Assembly (NCBI RefSeq): GCF_012932495.1 | Contig: NZ_JABCNG010000001.1 | Location: forward strand, 2,170,001 to 2,234,000 | DNA: 64,000 nucleotides | Direction of reading: 5' to 3' | Origin: Novosphingobium sp. SG919 | Lineage (GTDB): Bacteria; Pseudomonadota; Alphaproteobacteria; Sphingomonadales; Sphingomonadaceae | Shown here: in pieces, positions 9,647-18,319 of the stretch | How positions within the stretch are numbered: the stretch's first letter is position 1 | Layout: the number at the start of each line of letters is the position of its first letter | Program-made: the position numbers and the translations under genes | The notes under the pieces: generated by a model | Seen by the model: the letters and a program-made list of their open reading frames with translations, nothing else | Databases searched by the model: none | Told to the model about the DNA's origin: nothing

Positions 9647-10618
9647 ATGATAAACCTGCGCCAGCTTCGCTATTTCGTCGCCGTTGCTGAAGAGCGGAAC
9701 TTCACCCGCGCGGCAGACCGGCTGCACATCGCGCAGCCCCCGCTCAGCCGGCAAATCCAGCAACTGGAGGCCGAAATCGGCGCCCCGCTGTTCGATCGCG
9801 CCGCAAGACCCTTGCGCCTCACCCCCGTGGGTCGCCTGGTTTTCGAACAGGCGACGCAACTGCTGGGAAGAATGGGCGAAATGCGCGACATGGTGGCCCG
9901 CGCGGTGAAGGCCGAGCAGCGCCGTTTCGCCATCGGCTTCGTCGCCTCCACCATCTATGCGCGGCTGCCACCGCTGATCCGCGAGTTCCGTCGCCGCGCC
10001 CCCCAAGTCGACTTGTCCCTGGGCGAACTGGTCAGCCTCGATCAGATCGCCGCGCTCAAGGAAGGGCGGATCGACGTCGGTTTCGGCCGGATCAGATTCG
10101 AGGATGACGCCGTGCGGCGCATCGTTCTCCGCGAGGAGCGGCTAGTCGTGGCCATCCCTGCGGAGCACCGGCTGGCGACGGCAACGACACCCCTGTCTTT
10201 CGATGAACTATCCGGCGAGCCGCTCATTCTCTATCCCCGCGAGCCGCGCCCCAGCTATGCCGATCAGGTGCTGAGCCTGTTCCGCGACCGCGGCATTTCA
10301 CCCCGCATCGCCCACGAGGCACGCGAGTTGCAAATCGCCATCGGGCTGGTCGCAGCAGAGGAAGGGCTGTGCATCGTGCCGGAATCGGTGCGCAAGTCGC
10401 TGATCGACGGCGTCACATTCCACGATCTGGCCGAGCCCGCGACATCACCGATCATCATGAGCCACCGCGCCGAGGACCACACCCCCGAGCTGGCACTAAT
10501 GGCCGAAATCGTCGCGCGCATGTACAGCCTGTGGGGCTACGCGGTGCCGGACAAGATCCTCAAGCTGGCCGGCCTGAGCGTCGATGCGCTCGTGCGGCCA
10601 GAGGCTTCCACACCCTGA
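9647..10618 (+). CDS. catR: LysR-type activator of the benzoate/catechol operon
   Basis: LysR-type regulator, 323 residues. The N-terminal winged helix-turn-helix reads LRQLRYFVAVAEERNFTRAADRLHIAQPPLSRQI; the rest is the periplasmic-binding-protein-like effector domain. The opening MINLRQLRYFVAVAEE is the CatR/CatM/BenM style. It is divergent from catB with the matching operator between them, so cis,cis-muconate is the expected co-inducer. Whether it behaves as CatR or as BenM (also sensing benzoate) cannot be told from sequence; no second LysR gene borders this operon, so one protein may serve both roles. Confidence 0.88.
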   Translation: MINLRQLRYFVAVAEERNFTRAADRLHIAQPPLSRQIQQLEAEIGAPLFDRAARPLRLTPVGRLVFEQATQLLGRMGEMRDMVARAVKAEQRRFAIGFVASTIYARLPPLIREFRRRAPQVDLSLGELVSLDQIAALKEGRIDVGFGRIRFEDDAVRRIVLREERLVVAIPAEHRLATATTPLSFDELSGEPLILYPREPRPSYADQVLSLFRDRGISPRIAHEARELQIAIGLVAAEEGLCIVPESVRKSLIDGVTFHDLAEPATSPIIMSHRAEDHTPELALMAEIVARMYSLWGYAVPDKILKLAGLSVDALVRPEASTP

Positions 10619-10736
10619 AAGTATCGGCCACATATCGACATGGTCTTGGACGCTATCTCCGACCATCTGCCATGTCCCTGGTGAAGCCGCACCATCGGCC
10701 ACATCGCCGCCGAACCGGCCGCAGGGAGAGAAAAAG

Positions 10737-11408
10737 ATGAAAACGCCGCTCGTGGCAGCCAGCGCGCTTGCCATTGCCTGTTTCCCGACCATGGCACTGG
10801 CGCAGCACACGGACAGCACATCACCGCACTGGTATGTTCGGGCAGCGGTTGGCCACATCGCCTTCGATGAAAAGGCGCAAGTCAAAGTGGGCGGCGAGCC
10901 CCTTCCCGGCGCCAACGGTACGCTGTCGAACAACACCACGCTGACGACGGAATTCGGCTACCATCTCACGCCGCATCTGTCTTTGGCGGCCACACTGGGC
11001 ATCCCGCCGGAAACCACACTCACCGCGGCCGGCTCGCTGGCGGGAGCCGGCGTGCTGGGCAAGGTGCGCTATGCGCCGGGCAGCTACACCCTGCGCTATC
11101 ATTTCGGCGCACCCGGCGCCCGCATAAGGCCTTACGCCGGCGCTGGCCTTAACTGGACGATCGTTCTCAAGAATCACGATGGCCTGCTGCACAACATTCG
11201 CGCTTCGGACACCACAGGCCCGGTCGTGACAGGCGGCGCCGACATCGCCTTGAGCCGCCGCCTGGGTGCCTTTGCCAGCGTTATGAAAGTCTGGACGCGG
11301 ACAAACGCCAGCTTCGACATGCCTACCCCGGCCGGGCTGGTGCCAGGCACCACCCGCCTGCAGATGAACCCGACCCTGTTCCAGGCCGGCGTGCAGGTCC
11401 GCTTCTAA
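10737..11408 (+). CDS. OmpW/AlkL-family outer-membrane channel
   Basis: Protein of 223 residues with a signal peptide (MKTPLVAASALAIACFPTMALA, cleavage near Ala-Gln 22/23). It is predicted to form an eight-stranded barrel ending in a C-terminal Phe (QAGVQVRF), as outer-membrane proteins do. The motifs GYHLTPHLSLAATLGIPPET and RPYAGAGLNWT are characteristic of OmpW. An AGGGAGAG ribosome binding site precedes the ATG. OmpW/AlkL proteins let hydrophobic molecules cross the outer membrane; lying beside the aromatic operon it may admit an aromatic substrate, but that is inferred from position. Confidence 0.88.
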   Translation: MKTPLVAASALAIACFPTMALAQHTDSTSPHWYVRAAVGHIAFDEKAQVKVGGEPLPGANGTLSNNTTLTTEFGYHLTPHLSLAATLGIPPETTLTAAGSLAGAGVLGKVRYAPGSYTLRYHFGAPGARIRPYAGAGLNWTIVLKNHDGLLHNIRASDTTGPVVTGGADIALSRRLGAFASVMKVWTRTNASFDMPTPAGLVPGTTRLQMNPTLFQAGVQVRF

Positions 11409-11449
11409 ATCCGTCGGGACGCCCTGCCGAGGTCTACACCCAAGCACCG

Positions 11450-11476
11450 CCGTCTGGCCCCCACTGCGCCAGACGG
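11450..11476 (+). terminator. hairpin after the OmpW gene, possible terminator
   Basis: Nine-base-pair perfect stem CCGTCTGGC / GCCAGACGG with an eight-base loop, 41 bases past the OmpW stop. There is no clear U-tract after it, so it may be a weak terminator or an mRNA-stabilising 3' stem. Confidence 0.45.
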
Positions 11477-11618
11477 TGTGGAGATTCTATAAGAACCACC
11501 GCCCAGCAGAGCTCAGCAGCTTCAACCGCGGCTTGGCGCAACATCGGCATGCGATGGTAGAGGAGTTGAAGGCAAGCGCCGTCGCCATTCAAGCACGGTG
11601 GCGCTATGGCACGTCATG

Positions 11619-12071
11619 ATGCAGATTCTGATCGATGCCGACGCCTGCCCGGTGAAAGAGGAAACCTACAAGGTTGCATTCCGCTACAACGTACCGGTGG
11701 TTGTGGTCAGCAACAGCCCGATCCGCGTGCCACGCGATCCGCTGATATCGCGCAAGGTCGTGAGCGAGGCGTTCGACGCGGCCGACGACTGGATCGTCGA
11801 GAACACCGTCGCCGGTACGGTTGTGATCACCGCAGACATCCTGCTGGCCGACCGCTGCCTGAAATTGGGGGCCACGGTGATCGCACCGAACGGCACCCCA
11901 TTTACCAGCGCCTCGATCGGCAGCGCCATCGCCATGCGGGCGATCATGTCCGATCTGCGCGCCGGCGGTGAGCAGGTTGGTGGACCTGCCCCTTTCAGCA
12001 AGACCGATCGCTCACGCTTTCTGTCCGCGCTGGATCAGGCGCTAACCAGACTGCGGCAACGGAGCGGATGA
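11619..12071 (+). CDS. UPF0178 (YaiI/YqxD) family protein
   Basis: Protein of 150 residues of the PIN-like YaiI/YqxD/DUF188 family, opening with the diagnostic MQILIDADACPVKEE. The internal VVSNSPIRVPRD, ADDWIVENT and ITADILLADRC carry the conserved acidic residues expected of a PIN-like metal site. Its biochemical role is not established. Start candidates are the tandem ATGs at 11616 and 11619; the second gives the family N-terminus. No functional tie to its neighbours is apparent and it looks like a stand-alone gene. Confidence 0.9.
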   Translation: MQILIDADACPVKEETYKVAFRYNVPVVVVSNSPIRVPRDPLISRKVVSEAFDAADDWIVENTVAGTVVITADILLADRCLKLGATVIAPNGTPFTSASIGSAIAMRAIMSDLRAGGEQVGGPAPFSKTDRSRFLSALDQALTRLRQRSG

Positions 12072-12445
12072 CGGCGAACTGTCCATTTTCACGCCCATTC
12101 GATACGCTCAGTGCGTGAAATTGAAGCGATGATCTGTCGGTATTTCCGGCTGTGATACGCTTGCCCTCCTGCTTCAGGCGACGCTTTGTGCGCGCTGAAA
12201 CCAAGGTAAGATCGTCTCGTGATTGGCAGATGAATGATTTGCCGTTTGAAAGGGGCGGGATGCGAGCGATGAGCCCGACCTCTGAAAGCGGCAGCGATCG
12301 ACCAGGCAACGCGCGCGGAATGGCAAGGATTGGCGCAAGCCGATGTCCTCGTGCCGCATCGGAACAGCATGGGTGGGTCGGGGCTCGCCATCTGCGTCCG
12401 TTGCGCTGGTTTGCAAAAGTCAGACGTTGACTGACAACCCGAAAT
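12072..12445. other. non-coding gap, 374 bases
   Basis: Between the UPF0178 gene and the convergent GH35 gene. Short open frames on both strands show no recognisable domain, no ribosome binding site and no signal peptide. I see no repeat or RNA gene here. Confidence 0.5.
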
Positions 12446-14122
12446 TCAATCTGCCTTTCGCAACAGGCGGATCCGGACCAGACCGATGCGGTCCATAGGA
12501 ATAATGGTCAGGCGTTCGTCTCCATTGATGACTCGCCCTGCCTTCCAGCCATCTTCGGTGAAGCGCCCTTCCTCGACCCGGTCGATTTCGACGAGGCCTG
12601 CCCTGTCAGCAAAATCAACCGTGAACCCACGACCCATTACCAGAAAGCTGCCGTTGCCCTCATCAATGACAAGGCCAAACGGGCGACCATCCCCTGGCGC
12701 TGGCTGACCATGCTCGGTTTCGCTGGGCAATGGCGCGGGCACAGGCGGGGCCTGAAGGCCAGCATCGAGCAACATTTGCTTGAGCAACACCTGCGTCTCA
12801 CGCACCGTGATTGTATAACCGCCCAGATGAATTTCGGTCAGTTTCCCGTCGTCGATCAGAATTCCGGCAATGCGCTTCTGCGCCTGTGCCCGCGTGATCA
12901 CGTCATCCATATTGGCCAGCATTGCATAGGCCTGCGCCAACTGACCGTCCGGCTTGCCGTCCTCGATGCCAAAGATGGAATAGCCGAGCGCGCCATGCTG
13001 GCCCAAGGCCCAGAACAGATTGCCGGTGCGGAATTGCGCCTCGGGCACAAAGAGTGGATTACCCGCGTGATCATAATCGGCCAGTGGCACCTTGGCATCG
13101 GGTACGTAGATGTCTGGCGAAAGCATGTCGAGCGAAGGGGCTGCCGCCTTCCATACGTCCAGCACCCGCTTGGCAGGTCCGCCGCTGGGATATTGCCCAG
13201 CCATTGGCTGCCCATCCTGCGGCCCCAGCCAACCATTGACATACATGGGTAGAGGTAGGGCCTTTTTGCCCTCTGCGGCCAGCGCCTCCATATAGCGGGC
13301 GAAATGCCACGCCATAAACACTTCTTCGGCCTGCCAGTCCGTACCGAAGACCTGCGCCCAGGTTCCACTGCCGCGGCGCCCCTGACGCGCCCACAAATCT
13401 GCCAGTTCAGGGCGCAAAGCCTGCCAGTGTGCGTTCAGATATTGGAGCAGGGACGCGGGTACCTGCTGCCCCCAAGCCGCATTCGCTAGTGATGAACGGT
13501 CTCGGCTATCATGCAACATGCCGGTTTCGTTGTTGACCTGCACCATGATGACGCGATGATCAGGATCGGCCTGTGCCAGATGCTTCATAAAGGCAGCAAA
13601 AGCGCGCCGATCAGCATTCAGCAGTTCGGGCGAAAAGACCGACAAAACAGGCTTGGGCATGGCGCCCGGATAGGTAAAGGCTTCTGCAAACTGGCCTTTT
13701 GCCACGGCACGGGGGAAACGGGCAGGATTGGCGCGCACCCAAGTCGGCGCATAGGTCGAACTGGCATTCTTGAACGCTCCGAACCAAATCAGCACCAGCC
13801 GCATATCGTGCTGACGGGCCCGCGCAATCTGGGCGTCGATCAGAGTATAATCAAAACGACCTTCCTGCGGTTCGAAGTCTTCCCAACTCACCGTGCTGAC
13901 CACAGTGCGGACGTGCATCGCTTTTAATTTGTCCCACACCGGCTGCATGTATTCGGAGTTGGAGGCGCTGGAATTGTGCAATTCGCCACCAAGCGCGAGG
14001 TATGGCTTGCCATCCACAAGCAGCTGGCGATTTCGGATGACCGGCAATTCCTCGGCATGCGCAGCAGGAAGGAGCGCCCCCGTCGCCAAGGCCATCAACG
14101 AGCCCAGCAGAATCCTCTTCAC
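12446..14122 (-). CDS. exported GH35 beta-galactosidase with DUF5597-type C-terminus
   Basis: Secreted glycoside hydrolase of 558 residues. The signal peptide (MKRILLGSLMALATGALLPAAHA) ends near residue 23. The TIM-barrel opens with LLVDGKPYLALGGELHNSS. The clan GH-A acid/base is Glu199 in QVNNETGM, and the probable nucleophile is Glu361 in LFVPEAQF. A beta-sandwich region after about 430 resembles the DUF5597 extension found in xyloglucan-active GH35 enzymes such as Cellvibrio Bgl35A. It probably removes terminal galactose from plant oligosaccharides in the periplasm. It stands alone, with gaps on both sides and no transporter next to it; the exact substrate is inferred from family resemblance. 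Confidence 0.85.
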   Translation of the reverse strand: MKRILLGSLMALATGALLPAAHAEELPVIRNRQLLVDGKPYLALGGELHNSSASNSEYMQPVWDKLKAMHVRTVVSTVSWEDFEPQEGRFDYTLIDAQIARARQHDMRLVLIWFGAFKNASSTYAPTWVRANPARFPRAVAKGQFAEAFTYPGAMPKPVLSVFSPELLNADRRAFAAFMKHLAQADPDHRVIMVQVNNETGMLHDSRDRSSLANAAWGQQVPASLLQYLNAHWQALRPELADLWARQGRRGSGTWAQVFGTDWQAEEVFMAWHFARYMEALAAEGKKALPLPMYVNGWLGPQDGQPMAGQYPSGGPAKRVLDVWKAAAPSLDMLSPDIYVPDAKVPLADYDHAGNPLFVPEAQFRTGNLFWALGQHGALGYSIFGIEDGKPDGQLAQAYAMLANMDDVITRAQAQKRIAGILIDDGKLTEIHLGGYTITVRETQVLLKQMLLDAGLQAPPVPAPLPSETEHGQPAPGDGRPFGLVIDEGNGSFLVMGRGFTVDFADRAGLVEIDRVEEGRFTEDGWKAGRVINGDERLTIIPMDRIGLVRIRLLRKAD

Positions 14123-14735
14123 AATGCATCCCCTCTTCGATTTTTGCTCGATGGCGCGCGAAGCTTAAGTAGAACAAAGGTTCTGATATGACAATGGAGG
14201 CTCTTGCCGCGTGCGATCCAATTTGCGGGGCGACCGCATGTACGGCCGCTTTCGAGACAAGCGGGCGTTCGAGTGCCAAATGCCTGACGGCTTGACCTGA
14301 TCAAAACTCGCCCTTTGGCATCGTTGGTCCCTGCACCTTGAACCAACTCGAAGCAACGGTGCCCCTACAAGTCAAATGCCGATCAAAGTGGTCCTTCTGG
14401 ACTCTCCGCGAGAAAGGCCGAGAGCCAAACGGAATTTCGTCCCTTGCGGGCAGTCCACCAATTCAAGCTGCGCGGCGCGAATCTGGCCTTTGCCACGTTT
14501 GCGGCGCACCTTGAGCAAGCGGCGCAAATCACGCAGGGGCGCGACAGTCGAACGCAGGGCATGCAACGGCAGCCGCTCGTGCAGATTGTGTGCAGAGGCT
14601 CGTTCACAACAGACTCTTGCTGGTGATGCCAAGGCACGTCGATCCACAGCCTCGCATGTGCAGCCCACGGTTCAAAGCCGCCGCTATGGCCGCCGCTCAT
14701 GCGCCTGAGTTGAGGCGTCGGAACCTGTCGTTCGT
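14123..14735. other. unassigned 613-base gap
   Basis: Upstream region of the GH35 gene and downstream region of nrtR. Several overlapping open frames occur on the minus strand, but their products are Arg/Cys-rich, lack recognisable motifs and change frame, as expected of non-coding GC-rich DNA or a decayed gene. No tRNA or clear terminator was seen. Confidence 0.4.
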
Positions 14736-15416
14736 TCAGAGCGACGAGTCCGGCACGGCCCGGCGGTAGAACTCCGCAGGCCGGAACGCGGTCTGCGCCT
14801 CGCGCTGACCGGTGCCTTCGATCCATCCCGTGTCGAGCAAGCGGCGGCGGAACGCTGGTTTGTTGACCGCCTTGCCGATGATCGCCTCGTGCACTTCCTG
14901 TAAGTCACGCAAGGTGAACAACTCGGGCAAGAGCGCCAGCGCAACCGGTGCATAGTCCAGTTTGCCGCGCAGGCGTTCGATCGCCAGTTCGATGATGGCA
15001 GCGTGATCGAAGGCCAGCGGCGCTTGCGAGCCAGCCGCCGGCGCCAGCAGCAGGTCTTCTCGCTTGGCAACAGCATCGGTCAGGCATGCTGCAGGCATTA
15101 GGGCAAAGTACGCGACGCTGACCACGCGCATGCGAGGATCGCGGTCGGGATCACCAAATGTGTAAAGCTGTTCCAGCCAGCCTTCCGCCATGCTGGCTTT
15201 CTCCATCAGAACCCGGCGCGCGGCCTGTTCCAGCGTCTCGCCTGGGCCGACGAAACTGCCCGGGAGCGCCAGGGATCCGGCAAAGGGTGATTGCCCACGC
15301 CGCTGCACAAGCACGGACAAGCGCCCCTCAACCACCGTCATCAGCACGAGATCGACCGTCACCGCCACTGGTGGGTAATCGGCAGGATTGTAAAGTTCGG
15401 GAGCGGCCTCAGACAT
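14736..15416 (-). CDS. nrtR: NrtR-type Nudix transcriptional regulator of NAD metabolism
   Basis: Protein of 226 residues with an N-terminal Nudix-like domain (about 15-150) and a C-terminal winged helix (about 150-226; LRDLQEVHEAIIGKAVNKPAFRRR). The Nudix box is degenerate: after GSFVGPGE the REUxEE part reads RVLMEK, so hydrolase activity is unlikely, as in other NrtR repressors that bind ADP-ribose products. It diverges from a NadM-Nudix/nadV pair, exactly the pathway NrtR controls. The dyad in the intergenic promoter is a likely site. A catalytically active Nudix hydrolase is the less likely alternative. Confidence 0.88.
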   Translation of the reverse strand: MSEAAPELYNPADYPPVAVTVDLVLMTVVEGRLSVLVQRRGQSPFAGSLALPGSFVGPGETLEQAARRVLMEKASMAEGWLEQLYTFGDPDRDPRMRVVSVAYFALMPAACLTDAVAKREDLLLAPAAGSQAPLAFDHAAIIELAIERLRGKLDYAPVALALLPELFTLRDLQEVHEAIIGKAVNKPAFRRRLLDTGWIEGTGQREAQTAFRPAEFYRRAVPDSSL

Positions 15417-15432
15417 CAGGCATACTTAGATG

Positions 15433-15460
15433 TTGACGGCATATATGCAAAATGGATATT
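15433..15460 (+). promoter_or_regulatory. nadM promoter with embedded palindrome, likely NrtR operator
   Basis: A -35-like TTGACG (15433-15438) and a -10-like GATATT (15455-15460) are 16 bases apart. The spacer begins with the perfect palindrome GCATATATGC (15439-15448). A dyad between the promoter boxes is where a repressor would block RNA polymerase. It lies between nrtR and nadM, making it the best operator candidate. Assignment to NrtR is inference. Confidence 0.55.
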
Positions 15461-15519
15461 AGAGTTCCATCGCGAGCCGGGGAGTCCGCCTCGCCTTACC
15501 ATTCGAGGGAGTCTCGAAC

Positions 15520-16584
15520 ATGAGCACGATCGATTTCGGCGTCTTCATCGGACGCTTTCAGCCGCTGCATTTGGGCCATGAACACGTCATTTCCCATGCG
15601 CTGGAGCGGGTCAAACACCTGATCGTACTGGTCGGCTCGGCCAATGTCGCGCGCGATCCGCGCAATCCGTTCACCTATGCCGAGCGCGAAGCCATGCTGC
15701 GCCGCGCTTTCCGCCATGAAATGGCCGAGGGCCGCCTGATCGTAGCTCCGCTCGATGATCACCTCTATTCCGACACCGCCTGGGTTGCCCAGGTGCAGCG
15801 CGTGGTCCGCGGCATTGTCCTGGACCATGGCAATCATCATGGGTTCCAGAACCACGGGATAAGCGATTTCCGGGTGGCTCTCACCGGATACGGCAAGGAT
15901 GCCTCTTCCTATTACCTGAAGCTGTTTCCCGAATGGGAAAACCTCCAGATCGACAGCCAGTACGGCACGTTCTCTTCCTCTCATGTCCGTCGCCGCTATT
16001 TCCAGCGTATTCCCGAAGTGCCAGCCGCGATCCTCCCGGCCAGCGTTGCCCAGTTCATGCACGAATTCATGCTGGGTGATGTGTTCCGCAGGCTGCTGGA
16101 GGAAGCCGAATATCTGGAAGCCTACCCCGCGCAGTGGGGCAAGGGGCCTTTCGTCACGGCCGACGCGGTGGTGATCCAGTCTGGCCACATCCTGCTGGTC
16201 GAGCGCGGCGGTCATCCAGGCAAGGGCCTGCTGGCACTGCCGGGCGGCTTCGTCGCGGCGGACGAGCGCATCCGTGACGCAGCAATCCGCGAACTGCGCG
16301 AAGAGACCGCGATCAGTGATGGCAAGGGGCAGATCCCGCCCGCCATGCTTGCAAGCTTCATCGAGGATGCCCGCACCCGTGTGTTCGATGCGCCCACCCG
16401 CTCTCTGCGCGGCCGCATCATCACCCATGCCTTCCTGTTCCGCCTGCCCGAGCGGCGCAAGCTGTTCAGCGTCAAGGGGGGCGATGATGCCGCCCATGCG
16501 CGCTGGTACCGTTTCGGAGACCTCAGCCCGGACATGTTGTTCGAGGATCACTGGGCGATCATCGAGGCAATGGCCGACCTTTGA
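15520..16584 (+). CDS. nadM: bifunctional NMN adenylyltransferase / Nudix hydrolase
   Basis: Fusion of 354 residues. The N-terminal adenylyltransferase has GRFQPLHLGH at 11-20 and the second nucleotidyl-transfer motif FSSSHVRRR near 155. The C-terminal half is a Nudix hydrolase with an intact box (GFVAADE-x7-RELREET) starting near residue 243. Such fusions join NMN to ATP to make NAD and hydrolyse ADP-ribose. It is followed 52 bases later by nadV, which makes NMN from nicotinamide, so the pair forms a two-step salvage route. A GAGGGAG ribosome binding site precedes the ATG. Regulation by the divergent NrtR is expected. Confidence 0.93.
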   Translation: MSTIDFGVFIGRFQPLHLGHEHVISHALERVKHLIVLVGSANVARDPRNPFTYAEREAMLRRAFRHEMAEGRLIVAPLDDHLYSDTAWVAQVQRVVRGIVLDHGNHHGFQNHGISDFRVALTGYGKDASSYYLKLFPEWENLQIDSQYGTFSSSHVRRRYFQRIPEVPAAILPASVAQFMHEFMLGDVFRRLLEEAEYLEAYPAQWGKGPFVTADAVVIQSGHILLVERGGHPGKGLLALPGGFVAADERIRDAAIRELREETAISDGKGQIPPAMLASFIEDARTRVFDAPTRSLRGRIITHAFLFRLPERRKLFSVKGGDDAAHARWYRFGDLSPDMLFEDHWAIIEAMADL

Positions 16585-16618
16585 ACGCCTGTGCGGGGGA
16601 GTCCCGCCCGGCCTGATC

Positions 16619-16635
16619 ATGTGAGGAGTTCACAT
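16619..16635 (+). promoter_or_regulatory. hairpin displaying the nadV ribosome binding site
   Basis: ATGTGA and TCACAT form a six-base-pair stem around the five-base loop GGAGT, two bases before the nadV ATG. The loop holds the Shine-Dalgarno GGAG. The stem could present or modulate this site; stability and effect are untested. Confidence 0.4.
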
Positions 16636-16636
16636 C

Positions 16637-18019
16637 ATGACCAATCCCATCCTGGCAACCGACAGCTACAAGCAAAGCCACTTCCTGCAATACCCGCCCG
16701 AAGCGCGCGCGATCAGTGCCTATGTCGAGGCGCGGCCGAACGACTTTGCCGACCGCGTGTTGTTCCTGGGGCTGCAACCCTACCTGATGGACTACCTCGG
16801 CCGTCCGGTGACGAGAGCCGACATCGAAGAGGCGGAAGCGATCTGCGCAGGCCACGGCGTGCCGTTCAACCGCGCGGGCTGGGAAGCGATTGTGGCCGAT
16901 CACGGCGGCTACCTGCCGCTGGATATTCGCGCGCTGCCCGAAGGTACCATCGTGCCCACCGGTACGCCCCTGGTGCAAGTGGAAAACACCGATCCACGCA
17001 TGCCATGGCTGACCACGTTCGTGGAGACCGCCCTGCTCCGCGCGATCTGGTACCCCACCACCGTGGCCACGCTGAGCTGGCAGTGCCGCCAGATCATCCG
17101 CGCCGGGCTGGAAAAGACCAGCGAGGAGCCGGATGGGCAGTTGCCGTTCAAGCTGCACGATTTCGGTGCACGCGGCGTCAGCAGCGCGGAGAGCGCAGCG
17201 CTGGGCGGCATGGCCCACCTCGTCAACTTCATGGGCACCGATACCATGGAAGCGCTGCTCGCCGCGCGCCGCTACTACGGGGCGGACATGGCCGGCTTCT
17301 CGATCCCTGCCGCCGAGCACAGCACGATGACCAGCTGGGGCCGGGAGCGCGAGGAAGCGGCCTACCGCAATATGCTCGATGCTTTTGAGGGTGAAGGCCG
17401 CCTGGTGGCAGTCGTCTCTGACAGCTACGACCTTGATGCGGCGCTGCAAGGCATCTGGGGCGGCGCTTTGCGCGAAAAGGTGCTTGGCCGGAAAGGCACC
17501 GTGGTCATCCGTCCCGACAGCGGCGATCCGGTCGAAACGCCGGTGCGCACGCTGAAGACGCTGTGGGAGGCTTTCGGTGGCAGGGTCAATGCCAAGGGCT
17601 ACCGCGTGCTCGACCCGCATGTGCGCATGATCCAGGGCGATGGCATGACCATCGCCACCATCGCGCAATTGATCGATCGCGTGGTCGCAGAAGGCTTTGC
17701 CATTGACAACATCGCCTTCGGCATGGGGGCCGGAATGCTGCAGAAGGTCAACCGCGACACCTTGCGCTTTGCCATGAAGGCCAATGCCATGCGCGATGCA
17801 CAAGGCCTGTGGCATGATGTCTTCAAGAACCCTGCGACGGACCCTGGCAAGGCCAGCAAGGCGGGCCGCCAGGCGGTTGTCCTGCGCGAAGGCAGGATGG
17901 TTGCCGCACGGCGCGACGATACCGTGCCTGGCCAAGACCTGATGGTGCCGGTCTGGCGCAACGGCGAGATGCTGGTGCGGCACACCTTCGACGACATCCG
18001 CGCCCGGGCCGCAAAATGA
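16637..18019 (+). CDS. nadV: nicotinamide phosphoribosyltransferase
   Basis: NAMPT-family enzyme of 460 residues that joins nicotinamide and phosphoribosyl pyrophosphate to NMN. Family landmarks are the N-terminal NPILATDSYKQSH, the KLHDFGARGVSS loop near 173, and VIRPDSGDPVETP near 290, which binds the phosphoribosyl moiety. It shares a transcript with the nadM fusion, so nicotinamide released by NAD-consuming enzymes can be rebuilt into NAD in two steps. Length is normal. The stop overlaps the ATG of a broken downstream gene. Confidence 0.95.
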   Translation: MTNPILATDSYKQSHFLQYPPEARAISAYVEARPNDFADRVLFLGLQPYLMDYLGRPVTRADIEEAEAICAGHGVPFNRAGWEAIVADHGGYLPLDIRALPEGTIVPTGTPLVQVENTDPRMPWLTTFVETALLRAIWYPTTVATLSWQCRQIIRAGLEKTSEEPDGQLPFKLHDFGARGVSSAESAALGGMAHLVNFMGTDTMEALLAARRYYGADMAGFSIPAAEHSTMTSWGREREEAAYRNMLDAFEGEGRLVAVVSDSYDLDAALQGIWGGALREKVLGRKGTVVIRPDSGDPVETPVRTLKTLWEAFGGRVNAKGYRVLDPHVRMIQGDGMTIATIAQLIDRVVAEGFAIDNIAFGMGAGMLQKVNRDTLRFAMKANAMRDAQGLWHDVFKNPATDPGKASKAGRQAVVLREGRMVAARRDDTVPGQDLMVPVWRNGEMLVRHTFDDIRARAAK

Positions 18020-18215
18020 CCGGCAAACAAAACGTAAGGGCGCTGGTGGTCACACCGCCGGCGCCCTTGCCACCCCCCGGCGATCGGCTGCGCATATTCC
18101 CGGCGGGCAGCATTGATGGAGGGCAGGCGCCAGATTGGCATGCCGAGGTGATTACCGTGCTGGCCGATTGGCGATGTGGCCATCTTCAACCCTCGTCGCG
18201 CATCTAGGTCGTGAA
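18016..18215 (+). pseudogene. frameshifted, truncated nucleoside 2-deoxyribosyltransferase-like gene
   Basis: Starts with an ATG overlapping the nadV stop. The first frame gives a 63-residue product with VVTPPAPLP and RIFPAGSIDGGQAPDWHAEV, the N-terminal pattern of the nucleoside 2-deoxyribosyltransferase-like family. Around 18168-18178 the homology moves to another frame, where DVAIFNPRRA is readable, the next conserved block of the family. After about 18210 nothing matches. This is a gene broken by a frameshift and a 3' deletion. Its coupling to nadV suggests the intact ancestor worked in nucleoside or NAD salvage. A sequencing error could explain the frameshift but not the missing 3' part. 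Confidence 0.72.
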
Positions 18216-18319
18216 CTCATAAATGGCGCCCCGAGGCGGCAGTTTCCGACGCACAACCTCCGGCCGGCTAGCGCCAACCAAGTGAGCCCTGGCACACAAA
18301 ACAACCGCAAGCCCGCCCA

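Noticed and set aside
10637..10676. Dyad GACATGG-N26-CCATGTC upstream of the OmpW gene
   Set aside because: The spacer is long and the arms are short; no regulator or promoter element lines up with it.
12152..12430. 92-codon open frame on the plus strand after the UPF0178 gene
   Set aside because: No start signal, no domain, and composition like random GC-rich sequence.
14372..14826. Open frames between nrtR and the GH35 gene
   Set aside because: Competing frames on both strands, Cys/Arg-rich products and no motif; not enough to call a gene or a pseudogene.
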